From Stygiobacter sp. RIFOXYC2_FULL_38_25 (lineage in GTDB: Bacteria; Bacteroidota; Ignavibacteria; Ignavibacteriales; Melioribacteraceae), in assembly GCA_001803165.1 (NCBI GenBank), contig MHAZ01000001.1, positions 235,837-299,836 on the forward strand: 64,000 bases of DNA, in the 5' to 3' direction. The notes beneath the pieces were generated by a model. It was not told the DNA's origin and did no database searches. It was given only the letters and a program-made list of their open reading frames with translations. The position numbers and the translations under genes were made by a program. Of this stretch, positions 8,204-16,464 are shown in pieces (the first letter of the stretch is position 1; each line of letters opens with the position of its first letter).

Positions 8204-8620
8204 ATGAACTTATCCGATGTAAAAAAAATATTGCTTGTTGACGACGATATTGATTTGCTTGAACAGAACAAAATGCTTTTGGAAGCAAAAGGTTTTCAAG
8301 TTGTCACTGCTGAGAGCGCAGAAGATGGATTTAAAATCTTTCAGAAAGAAAAACCGGATGCGGCAATACTGGATTTAATAATGGAACAGATGGATTCCGG
8401 ATTTATTCTTGCTTACAAAATTAAGAAAACTGCACATGGTAAGCGGATTCCGGTATTCATACTTACATCTGCTACGTACGAAACCGGTTTCAAGTTTAGT
8501 GCTTCTACTGCTGAAGAGAAAGAATGGATTAAGTGTGACGGTATTTTGAACAAACCGGTTGTTGTTGAAGAGTTGCTATCTAAGTTGGAAGCTTACGAGG
8601 TTGCTGCAAAAAACAATTAA
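8204..8620 (+). CDS. stand-alone response regulator receiver protein
   Basis: This 138-residue protein is a single receiver domain. It has the acidic pair in LLVDDD near residues 11-16, the phospho-acceptor Asp in AILDLIM (about 65), the Ser/Thr in ILTSA, and a late Lys-Pro (NKPV). No DNA-binding or enzymatic output domain follows, so it probably relays phosphate or acts by protein contact. AAGGAAA precedes the ATG. It lies 11 bases after the sensor kinase, its likely partner. Confidence 0.9.
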   Translation: MNLSDVKKILLVDDDIDLLEQNKMLLEAKGFQVVTAESAEDGFKIFQKEKPDAAILDLIMEQMDSGFILAYKIKKTAHGKRIPVFILTSATYETGFKFSASTAEEKEWIKCDGILNKPVVVEELLSKLEAYEVAAKNN

Positions 8621-8634
8621 CATTGTGTGGAATA

Positions 8635-10122
8635 ATGTCTGACGAAGTTAAGAAAGATTGTATCCTAATTGTTGATGATGAAAAAGGCTTACGCATTGGT
8701 ACGCAAAGATTGCTAGAAGATGAAGGATACGAAGTAGAAACAGCCGATTGCGGCGAAGAGGGAATTCGCTTAGGCAAATCAAAGGAATTTGATATTGCCG
8801 TTATTGACCTCAGGATGCCGGATATTGACGGTTTAGAAGTTCTTAAGGAAATCAAAAATACTTTTCCGAATACAATTTGTTTTATAGCTACAGCTTATGC
8901 CAGCTACGAAACAGCAATACAGTCAACTCGCTTAGGTGCGTTTAGTTATATCCCAAAACCATTTACTCCTGAAGAATTAATTTACCAGGTAGAGCTGGGA
9001 ATTAAACAGCGCAAACTGATTCTTGAAGCTCTTAAACTCAAACAAGAACGTGAGGAACAACTTCTTGAACTCGCGTCGGAAAAATCCCGGCTTAATACTA
9101 TTATCAAAGCAATCAGTGATGGAGTTCTTGTAATCAACAAGAATATAGAGCTGGTTTATTTTAACTATGCCGCACTTCGGTTTTTGAATATTCAAGATGT
9201 AAAAATTGGTCAAAGTGTTGTAGAAAAACTTCCACCCGAGATTTCTGAAATTATTGATAAGATCATCGCGAAAGAAAAAATTCTCTTAAAGACATATACC
9301 ACTCAAATTGAAATACTTCCTAACAATGAATTAATTATTGAGGCTGCTTGCACTCCGGTTCCAAATCCGGATGGAAGCCTTGCCGGCGTAGTTATTATCC
9401 TTAGCAACATAACTCAATTCAAAAAAATAGAGCAGATTAAATCTCAGTTTGTTTCCATGGTTGCTCATGAGCTAAAAACTCCTCTCGCTGCCGTACAAGG
9501 ATTTATCAACATTATCTTAAATGATTCTCTTGGCGTTGATAGAGAGAAACAAAAAGAATATTTGAGCAGATCAACAGTTAGATTAAAAAGTTTAACAGAT
9601 TTGGTTAATGATCTGCTCGATATTTCCCGCATGGAATTAAAAACTAAGCAGCGTGAAATTGAAGATGTTGATATTACCGAAGCGTTGAAGAGTACATTAC
9701 AGTTCCTTGAATTTGAGATAAAGAAAAAAGAAATATTAATTGATACTCATATAGAAGAAAATCTCCCTACGATAAAAGCTGATGTAAGTGAAATAACCCG
9801 GCTGTTCACAAATCTGATTAGCAATGCTATCAAATACAATAAAGAAAGCGGTTCCATATACATTATAGCGCATCAAGAGAATAATTATGTCTGCATCAAA
9901 ATCCGCGATACCGGAATCGGTATGAAACCGGAAGAGAAGGACAGATTGTTCAGCGAGTTTTACCGTGCAAAAAATGAAAAGACCCGTGGAATAAGTGGTA
10001 CAGGTTTAGGATTATCAATAGTTAAAAAAATTGTCGAGTCGTATTACGGAAAAATCGAAGTTGAATCTGTTTTCGGTTACGGAACTACGTTCACAATTCA
10101 CTTACCAATAAATCAGAACTAA
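8635..10122 (+). CDS. receiver-PAS-histidine kinase
   Basis: Starting from the ATG at 8635 rather than the in-frame TTG at 8623, the protein has about 495 residues. The order is a receiver domain (acceptor Asp in AVIDLRMPDIDG, Lys-Pro in IPKPF), a short coiled coil, a PAS domain (about 150-265), then HisKA with the phospho-His in AHELKTP and an HATPase with N-box (NLISNAIKYN) and GTGLGLSI. A receiver at the N-terminus of a kinase suggests it receives phosphate or a docking signal from the upstream pair. There are no membrane segments, so it is cytoplasmic. It lies within the hydrogenase operon. Confidence 0.9.
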   Translation: MSDEVKKDCILIVDDEKGLRIGTQRLLEDEGYEVETADCGEEGIRLGKSKEFDIAVIDLRMPDIDGLEVLKEIKNTFPNTICFIATAYASYETAIQSTRLGAFSYIPKPFTPEELIYQVELGIKQRKLILEALKLKQEREEQLLELASEKSRLNTIIKAISDGVLVINKNIELVYFNYAALRFLNIQDVKIGQSVVEKLPPEISEIIDKIIAKEKILLKTYTTQIEILPNNELIIEAACTPVPNPDGSLAGVVIILSNITQFKKIEQIKSQFVSMVAHELKTPLAAVQGFINIILNDSLGVDREKQKEYLSRSTVRLKSLTDLVNDLLDISRMELKTKQREIEDVDITEALKSTLQFLEFEIKKKEILIDTHIEENLPTIKADVSEITRLFTNLISNAIKYNKESGSIYIIAHQENNYVCIKIRDTGIGMKPEEKDRLFSEFYRAKNEKTRGISGTGLGLSIVKKIVESYYGKIEVESVFGYGTTFTIHLPINQN

Positions 10123-10134
10123 AAGGAGAAAGCT

Positions 10135-10518
10135 ATGGCGCTAATAGCAATTATCGACGACGATCCGGACATTCTGGACGCCAGCTCGCTTGTGCTCAAG
10201 TCTAAAGGACACGATGTTGTTACAGCCACAAATCCTAAGGACGGCTTGAAGATTATTACGGAAAGAAAACCAAACTTGATTATTCTCGATGTTATGATGG
10301 ATGAACCTGATGATGGTTTCTTTCTAGCTCAAAAATTAAGAAGGGAAAACATTCAAACCCCGATCTTAATGTACACCTCTGTTTCAAAAGCAATCGGAAT
10401 GGATTTCAACAAAAGTGAAATGGTTCCGGTTGACGACTTTGTTGAAAAACCAATTTCACCGGATGAGCTAGTAGCAAAAGTAGAAGCTTTACTTAACAAA
10501 GTAGAGGAGAAACGATAA
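10135..10518 (+). CDS. stand-alone response regulator receiver protein
   Basis: This 127-residue single receiver domain has the DDDP acidic cluster at residues 7-11, the acceptor Asp in LIILDVMMDEP (about 56), the Thr/Ser switch in MYTSVS, and Lys-Pro in VEKPI. It is similar in style to the receiver encoded at 8204 and likewise has no output domain. A good ribosome binding site (AAGGAG) precedes the ATG. Its stop overlaps the hydC2 start by one base (TAATG), tying it to the second hydrogenase. Confidence 0.9.
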   Translation: MALIAIIDDDPDILDASSLVLKSKGHDVVTATNPKDGLKIITERKPNLIILDVMMDEPDDGFFLAQKLRRENIQTPILMYTSVSKAIGMDFNKSEMVPVDDFVEKPISPDELVAKVEALLNKVEEKR

Positions 10519-10991
10519 TGCTTTTACTAGAAAAAAATGCAATGACCGAAGAAATTGAACTGCTTGTAAAAAAGCATGGCAATTCTCGTTCTGCACTACT
10601 TCCTATTCTTCAAGACATTCAAAGGAAGCACAAATACATTCCGGATTTTGCACAGCAAGAAATTGCACGCTTGCTCGATATTCATCCGGTTGAAATTTAC
10701 AGCGTTATTTCTTTTTACGCGTTTCTAAATACCCATCCAAAAGGAAGAAACATTGTTCGTTTGTGCCAGACAATCACTTGCGATCTCGCCGGAAAAGAAA
10801 ATGTTGCAAAAGCAATCGAAAGAGAGCTCGGAATTAAGTTCGGAGAAACAACTAAGGATAACAGAATAACTCTTGAATATGTTAACTGCCTCGGAATGTG
10901 TGATCAAGGTCCGGCGCTTTTAGTTAATGAAAGAGTTTATCCAAAAGTCTCTCCCGAAAAAGCTATTCAAATCTTGAACGAGATTAAGTGA
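10518..10991 (+). CDS. hydC: NAD-linked [FeFe] hydrogenase subunit HydC2 (NuoE-like)
   Basis: This 157-residue thioredoxin-fold [2Fe-2S] protein is a diverged relative of HydC1. The helical N-terminal region leads into cysteine pairs C-x4-C (CQTITC) and C-x3-C (CLGMC), the full ligand set. An AGGAG lies about ten bases before the ATG, which overlaps the previous stop by one base. A later in-frame ATG at 10545 is possible but lacks as good a ribosome site. It should bridge HydB2 and HydA2. Confidence 0.9.
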   Translation: MLLLEKNAMTEEIELLVKKHGNSRSALLPILQDIQRKHKYIPDFAQQEIARLLDIHPVEIYSVISFYAFLNTHPKGRNIVRLCQTITCDLAGKENVAKAIERELGIKFGETTKDNRITLEYVNCLGMCDQGPALLVNERVYPKVSPEKAIQILNEIK

Positions 10992-10999
10992 GGTGATGA

Positions 11000-12196
11000 A
11001 TGGAAAAGAAAAATAGGAGTGGAGCGGTAATATTCTCACCTTACGTAAAAGGTGAAGCAGTTAAGAAAGTAGTTTCGATGAAACGTGAAGATGTTTTGTT
11101 CGATCTACGCGAATCTAAATTAAAAGGAAGAGGCGGTGCCGGATTTCCAACAGCAACTAAATGGACACTTGTAGCAGCAGCCGCTTCCACAGAAAAATAT
11201 ATAGTATGTAACGCTGATGAAGGAGAGCCGGGAACATTCAAAGATAGAGTTCTATTGTTAGAGTACCCTGAATTAGTTTTTGACGGAATGGTTATAGCCG
11301 GCTATGTAATTGGTGCAAAACTCGGAATTGTTTATCTGCGCGGCGAATATGAATACATGTTGAAATCTCTTGAAGATTATTTAGAAACGATGAGAAAAGA
11401 AAACTTGTTAGGCAAAGACATTGCCGGCAAAACCGGCTTCGATTTCGATATTATAATTCGTCTTGGCAGCGGTGCTTATGTTTGCGGTGAAGAAACTGCG
11501 CTAATAGAATCATTAGAAGGAAACCGCGGCGAAGCTCGTAACCGTCCACCATACCCGGTTAATACCGGATTCATGGGCAAACCAACAACAGTTAACAATG
11601 TGGAAACATTCGCAGCGGTTTCACACATTGTAATTAAAGGCGGTGCCTGGTATTGTAATCATGGTACGGATAAATCAACCGGCTCAAAATTATTTTCTGT
11701 CAGCGGTGATTGTGAGAAACCTGGCGTTTACGAATTGCCATGGGGAACAAAAATCTCAGAACTTCTTGAACTTGTTGGCGCAAAGAACACAAAAGCTGTT
11801 CAGGTTGGAGGAGCTTCCGGTTTTTGCATTCCAAAAACACAATTTGATAGAGCCTTAGGTTACGAAGATGCAGCAACCGGCGGCTCAATAATGATTTTCA
11901 ACGAGAGCAGAAATATGCTGCACGTGCTTAAGAACTTTATGGAATTCTTTGTGGAAGAATCTTGCGGGCAATGTACGCCATGCCGCATCGGTAATACAAA
12001 ACTCCTTGAAGGTGTTGAAATGATAGAGAAAAGTGAATTTACTTTCGGTTATATCAATAAGCTAAAGGAACTCGGAAAGACAATGCAAGTGGCTTCAAAA
12101 TGCGGATTGGGACAATCGAGCCCGAATTCATTTATATCAATCTTAGAAAACTTCAAAGAAGAAATTTTCAATAGCGGAGGTAGTCATGGAAAATAA
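11000..12196 (+). CDS. hydB: NAD-linked [FeFe] hydrogenase subunit HydB2 (short NuoF-like)
   Basis: This 398-residue protein is the NuoF core alone: FMN/NADH loop GRGGAGF, the EGEPGTF acidic segment, the second glycine-rich region CGEETALIESLEG, and N3 [4Fe-4S] cysteines in SCGQCTPC and KCGLG. Compared with HydB1 (662 residues) it lacks the Cys-rich leader, the thioredoxin-like [2Fe-2S] domain and the two C-terminal ferredoxin clusters. It therefore has fewer electron exits. The absence of the C-terminal clusters raises the possibility of a simple NADH-linked, non-bifurcating enzyme (inference). AGGTGA precedes the ATG, and the 3' end overlaps hydA2 by 11 bases. Confidence 0.92.
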   Translation: MEKKNRSGAVIFSPYVKGEAVKKVVSMKREDVLFDLRESKLKGRGGAGFPTATKWTLVAAAASTEKYIVCNADEGEPGTFKDRVLLLEYPELVFDGMVIAGYVIGAKLGIVYLRGEYEYMLKSLEDYLETMRKENLLGKDIAGKTGFDFDIIIRLGSGAYVCGEETALIESLEGNRGEARNRPPYPVNTGFMGKPTTVNNVETFAAVSHIVIKGGAWYCNHGTDKSTGSKLFSVSGDCEKPGVYELPWGTKISELLELVGAKNTKAVQVGGASGFCIPKTQFDRALGYEDAATGGSIMIFNESRNMLHVLKNFMEFFVEESCGQCTPCRIGNTKLLEGVEMIEKSEFTFGYINKLKELGKTMQVASKCGLGQSSPNSFISILENFKEEIFNSGGSHGK

Positions 12197-14102
12197 AGAA
12201 AATCGTAGAGCTCCTGTTAGCCAGAAGCCGCTCGTTATTGAGAAGCCGAAAGATCCGTCATACATTGGCGGAACTATTTCTATTGAAATAAATGAAAAGA
12301 AGGTAACTGTTCCTTTAGGAACAACAATTCTCGAAGCTTGCAAGATGAATGGAATTTCTGTTCCAACACTTTGCCATCACGAAGACCTTTGCGTAGCCGG
12401 AGTTTGCCGTGTTTGCGTTGTTGAAGTTGAAGGAATGAGAACACTCCAGGCTTCTTGCGCGTATCCAATAACAGCACCAATCAAAATAAAAACTTCTACG
12501 CCAACAGTTCGTAAAGCCCGCCGCAATATTATTGATTTGATGTTGAGTGAACATTACGGCGAATGTTATTCTTGTTTTAGAAATGGTAAATGCGAATTGC
12601 AAAATCTTGCAAAAGAATATGGTGTAGATAATTATAACTTTGGTCATGTTGAAGCCCCTCGTTACGAAGTTGATGAATCATCATACTCTGTAATTCGCGA
12701 CATGAGCAAATGCGTTCTCTGCAAACGTTGTGTTAGAACTTGTATTGATTTGCAAGAAGTTGGCGTACTCGAAGCTGTGGAGCGTGGACACAATACCCGC
12801 ATCAGTACATTTTTAGATAAACCATTGCTCGATGTAATTTGTATTAATTGCGGTCAATGCATTAACCGCTGTCCTACCGGCGCGCTTCGTGCAAATGATC
12901 CCTCTGATGAAATCTGGGCTGCAATTGATGATCCTAAAAAACATGTTGTGATTCAAACGGCTCCTTCGCCGCGCGCTGCTATCTGTGAAGAATTCGGAAT
13001 GGAAGCCGGGCATTCACTCACTAAAGAATTAAATACTGCTTTACACAGAATCGGTTTTGATAAAGTATTTGATACAAACACAACAGCCGATTTAACAATC
13101 TTTGAAGAGGGAACAGAGCTTGTTCTACGACTCTACAAAGCTCTCGTCCAAAAAGAACCGGTAGCGCTTCCTCAGTTTACTTCTTGCTCGCCGGGATGGG
13201 TAAAATTCTTAGAGCATTACTATCCGGAGTATATTGATAATCTCTCAACTGCAAAATCACCTCAGCAAATGTTTGGCGCGTTGATAAAAACTTTCTATGC
13301 AGAAAAAGCCGGAATTAAACCCGAAGACATTGTTTCGGTTGCTGTTATGCCTTGCTCTGCAAAGAAGTTTGAATGCAACAGACCGGAAATGAATGACAGC
13401 GGTTACAAAGATGTTGATTATGGCTTGACTACACGCGAATTAGCTAGAATGATTAAGGAAGCAGGAATCAATTTACCGGAAATGCCTAAGGGTGATTTCG
13501 ATTCTCCGTTTGGCGAAGCTTCCGGTGCCGGATTGATATTTGGTGCTACAGGCGGCGTTATGGAAGCTGCTATTCGCTCCATATATGAGTTTGTTACCGG
13601 CAACAAAACCGAAGATGCATTTGCAAACGCAAATATTCTTCCGTTACGCGGATTTGATGGAATCAAATATGTTGAACTTCCTCTTGGTGAAAAATTCGGT
13701 CCGGTTCCCGATGTAATTAAGCACTTAGTTCCTAATTGGGATTGGCTAAAAGGAGTTACGCTCAAAGTAGCCATTGCACACGGAACAGCAAACGCAAAGA
13801 AAATTATGGATGATATTAAAGCAGGTGGAAAATTCTCAGAATGTCATTTCATAGAATTTATGGCTTGCCCGGGCGGATGTTTAGGCGGCGGCGGTCAACC
13901 AATTCCTACAACTCCGGAAATTCGTATGAAACGCGCACAAGCAATTTATGCTGAAGATGAGTCTCTTGAAATGCGTAAGTCTCACGATAATCCAAACGTA
14001 GTTCGTTTGTATGAAGAATTTTTGACCGATGGTCCGTGCGGACATATCTCTCATAAATTGCTGCATACTCATTATATAAAACGTGGAAGGTATATTGCTT
14101 AA
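12186..14102 (+). CDS. hydA: [FeFe] hydrogenase catalytic subunit HydA2
   Basis: This 638-residue catalytic subunit has a 30-residue N-terminal extension before the [2Fe-2S] domain (C63, C74, C77, C91). A His-Cys cluster motif (H123, C127, C130, C136), two ferredoxin motifs (C176-C186, C219-C229) and the H-domain follow. L2 (MPCSAKKFE, C390) and L3 (EFMACPGGCLGGGGQP, C561 and C565) are canonical. L1 reads TSCSPGW, with serine at 335 where HydA1 has the second cysteine. An insertion of about 35 residues before L3 (PLGEKFGPVPDVIKHL and onward) accounts for much of the extra length. GGAGG precedes the ATG. This is the last gene before the operon terminator. Confidence 0.94.
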   Translation: MENKENRRAPVSQKPLVIEKPKDPSYIGGTISIEINEKKVTVPLGTTILEACKMNGISVPTLCHHEDLCVAGVCRVCVVEVEGMRTLQASCAYPITAPIKIKTSTPTVRKARRNIIDLMLSEHYGECYSCFRNGKCELQNLAKEYGVDNYNFGHVEAPRYEVDESSYSVIRDMSKCVLCKRCVRTCIDLQEVGVLEAVERGHNTRISTFLDKPLLDVICINCGQCINRCPTGALRANDPSDEIWAAIDDPKKHVVIQTAPSPRAAICEEFGMEAGHSLTKELNTALHRIGFDKVFDTNTTADLTIFEEGTELVLRLYKALVQKEPVALPQFTSCSPGWVKFLEHYYPEYIDNLSTAKSPQQMFGALIKTFYAEKAGIKPEDIVSVAVMPCSAKKFECNRPEMNDSGYKDVDYGLTTRELARMIKEAGINLPEMPKGDFDSPFGEASGAGLIFGATGGVMEAAIRSIYEFVTGNKTEDAFANANILPLRGFDGIKYVELPLGEKFGPVPDVIKHLVPNWDWLKGVTLKVAIAHGTANAKKIMDDIKAGGKFSECHFIEFMACPGGCLGGGGQPIPTTPEIRMKRAQAIYAEDESLEMRKSHDNPNVVRLYEEFLTDGPCGHISHKLLHTHYIKRGRYIA

Positions 14103-14108
14103 GTAGTT

Positions 14109-14139
14109 AAAAGGGCTCGGTTAAACGAGCCCTTTTATT
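14109..14139 (+). terminator. Rho-independent terminator of the hydrogenase operon
   Basis: AAAAGGGCTCG (14109-14119) pairs perfectly with CGAGCCCTTTT (14126-14136) across a six-base loop. This gives an 11 bp stem running into TTTTATTT. It lies seven bases after the hydA2 stop and marks the end of the nine-gene unit. Confidence 0.93.
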
Positions 14140-14222
14140 TAGGTCAAGTTAATTTACTTTCTTGTACAGTTGGCTTATATTTAATTCAGATTGCTTGGAA
14201 CTTTAATTCATTTGAGATAGAT

Positions 14223-15644
14223 ATGCTTTCTCTTGTTCCAGATTGGGCGCAGCATTATGGTGAATTCTGGAGGGCAATTCGCGCAAGAAATTTGTGGTTT
14301 ATCAAATTGCGCTACTTTGCAATTGTAATTTTAACTGCATTTTTATTAACAGGGGAGTTGCTTCTAAATTTCCGACTAACCTTAGTACAAGTGCAAGCTA
14401 TTTCGACAATCACGCTTGTTATACTTTGTTATAATCTTTTAATCCACAAATACCGATTAAGAATCGGCTGTGACCCAAACAAGTTTAATTGCCTTCACAC
14501 TTCTTTAATCATGATTATTCTGGATTTGGTTGCGCTTTTACTTCTTGTTTATTTCACGGGATCAATAGACTCGCCTCTTTGCATGCTCTTTGTTTTTCAC
14601 ATGATAATAGGCAGCCTGATTCTGCCCGGTTACATTGTCTACATGTTTGCCGGACTAATCTCCCTTTCATTTGCTGTTCTAATAGCTATGGAACACAACT
14701 CGGTTATTTCCAATCATAAAATTTCCGGAATTATAAACCGAACAGCGTACCACACGACAGAATATGAACTGCTATTTGTTCTAACTTTTTCATTCATGTT
14801 ATTTGTAAGCGTTTATATCACAAATAAAATTGCTAGACAATTATTCCAGCGAGAGCAACAGCTTAGAGAATCGCTGGAGAAACTGAACGAAGCTGAAAAC
14901 ACAAAACAACGTTATACATTAGGCGTAGTGCATGAAATTAAAACACCGGTCGCAGCTGTAAAATCTATTGTTGATTTGCTGTTAGGTAACTACGTAGGTC
15001 CGCTAAGTGCTGAAGTAGAAGAAAAGCTTTTACGTGCTAGGCTAAGAAGCGAGGAAGCATTATTGCTTATTAACGATGTTTTGCAGTTCTCGCGCATAAA
15101 ATTGTTAGACATCAACTTAAACGAAATTATAAAGGTTGAGCAGATGATTTCGCAAATAATTGATATGCACACCGAGGAAGTAAAGGAAAAGAACATAAAA
15201 CTTATTTTCAGTGATAAAAGAAAAATCGAACGGGTTTTGTTTGGAGCTCCGTTATTACTTGAGCTGGCATTTTCAAACATAATCTCAAATGCAATTAAGT
15301 ACACCCAGCATGATGGAGAGGTATTTATAATATTACGAGAAGACGCAAACATAATAGAAATTGAAATCAGTGATAACGGAATTGGCATTCCCGCGAAAGA
15401 GCAAAGAACTGTATTTGAACATTTTTATAGAGCTACAAACGTAAATAAAGCGAGTATAGAAGGAAGCGGCATGGGTTTGTCTATAACCAAAGAAATCATC
15501 ACTAAGCATCAAGGTACTATTGAAGTTACAAGCCCTTCTAAAATTGGTAATGTAATTTCTCCAGGGACAACAGTGATTATTAAACTTCCATACAGGCAAC
15601 CTGGTGTTGAATTAGACACGGTTACATATGAGGAGTACTCGTAA
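14223..15644 (+). CDS. membrane-bound histidine kinase
   Basis: This 473-residue protein has about six hydrophobic segments between residues 25 and 205 and no large extracytoplasmic sensor loop. A short coiled coil (about 208-230), a HisKA domain with the phospho-His in VVHEIKTPVAAVK, and an HATPase domain with N-box (NIISNAIKYTQ) and GSGMGLSI G-box follow. The signal is probably sensed in or near the membrane. It follows the hydrogenase terminator, so it has its own promoter, and no response regulator gene is adjacent. Its last 23 bases overlap the 3' end of the convergent ispE. Confidence 0.9.
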   Translation: MLSLVPDWAQHYGEFWRAIRARNLWFIKLRYFAIVILTAFLLTGELLLNFRLTLVQVQAISTITLVILCYNLLIHKYRLRIGCDPNKFNCLHTSLIMIILDLVALLLLVYFTGSIDSPLCMLFVFHMIIGSLILPGYIVYMFAGLISLSFAVLIAMEHNSVISNHKISGIINRTAYHTTEYELLFVLTFSFMLFVSVYITNKIARQLFQREQQLRESLEKLNEAENTKQRYTLGVVHEIKTPVAAVKSIVDLLLGNYVGPLSAEVEEKLLRARLRSEEALLLINDVLQFSRIKLLDINLNEIIKVEQMISQIIDMHTEEVKEKNIKLIFSDKRKIERVLFGAPLLLELAFSNIISNAIKYTQHDGEVFIILREDANIIEIEISDNGIGIPAKEQRTVFEHFYRATNVNKASIEGSGMGLSITKEIITKHQGTIEVTSPSKIGNVISPGTTVIIKLPYRQPGVELDTVTYEEYS

Positions 15645-16464
15645 AGCAGAAATAATTCCGGGGAAGATATGCTTTCGCCTTTTTAGCAGCTTCTATATTT
15701 GAAAATATTCCATAAACTGTTGAACCTGTCCCGGACATCAAAGCGAATAAAGCTCCGCAATCGTACAAAGTCTTTTTAATCTCACCTATCTCAGGGTATA
15801 ACTTAAAAACATTTGATTCAAAATCATTTTTTATAAGTGCTCTTGCTAAAGAGTAGCTGAATTTCCCTTCAGTAATTAAAGCTAGAAAATCACTAGCGGC
15901 TTCGTTTCCCTTAATATTTGAGAAAGCTTCTTTAGTTGACACATTAATTCCGGGGTTCACTATCAGAATTGGTTCTTCAATATCAACATTAACCATTTTA
16001 AGTGCTTCTCCTCGCGAAGTACCAATTGCCGGTTTCGCTTTAATAAAAAAGGGAACGTCCGAGCCAAGTTCTAAAGCTAATTCAAGCATCTTTTCATATT
16101 TAATTCCAAGTTGAAACATCTCGTTAATTGAAATTAAAGTAGCGGCTGCATCAGAACTTCCGCCGCCAAGTCCTGCTTGAGAAGGAATGTTCTTCCTTAG
16201 CTCAATTTTTGCAGTGATTGATTTGCCGGAAAAATTTTCTAATAGCTTGGCGGCTTTCACTACTAGATTCGATTCGTCGTTAGGAATAGATGACGCGTTG
16301 CAAATAAATTCGAACCTCTCAGACCACTCAAATATCAGAACGTCAAACAAATCAAGGATAGGGTAAAACAAAGTATTGAGGTTATGGTAGCCGTCTTCTC
16401 GTTTCGAAAGGACATCTAAGCCAATATTTATTTTAGCGGGAGCTTTAATTTCGATACGCTTCAT
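15622..16464 (-). CDS. ispE: 4-diphosphocytidyl-2-C-methyl-D-erythritol kinase
   Basis: IspE phosphorylates CDP-methylerythritol in the MEP route to isoprenoid precursors. This 280-residue GHMP kinase has the substrate motif APAKINIGLDV at residues 8-18 and the ATP-binding loop PSQAGLGGGSSDAAATL at 94-110. Length is normal for the family. The ATG at 16464 is chosen over a TTG one codon upstream, with AAGGA about eight bases before it. The start lies inside the preceding methyltransferase gene, so the two are translationally coupled. Confidence 0.95.
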   Translation of the reverse strand: MKRIEIKAPAKINIGLDVLSKREDGYHNLNTLFYPILDLFDVLIFEWSERFEFICNASSIPNDESNLVVKAAKLLENFSGKSITAKIELRKNIPSQAGLGGGSSDAAATLISINEMFQLGIKYEKMLELALELGSDVPFFIKAKPAIGTSRGEALKMVNVDIEEPILIVNPGINVSTKEAFSNIKGNEAASDFLALITEGKFSYSLARALIKNDFESNVFKLYPEIGEIKKTLYDCGALFALMSGTGSTVYGIFSNIEAAKKAKAYLPRNYFCFTSTPHM

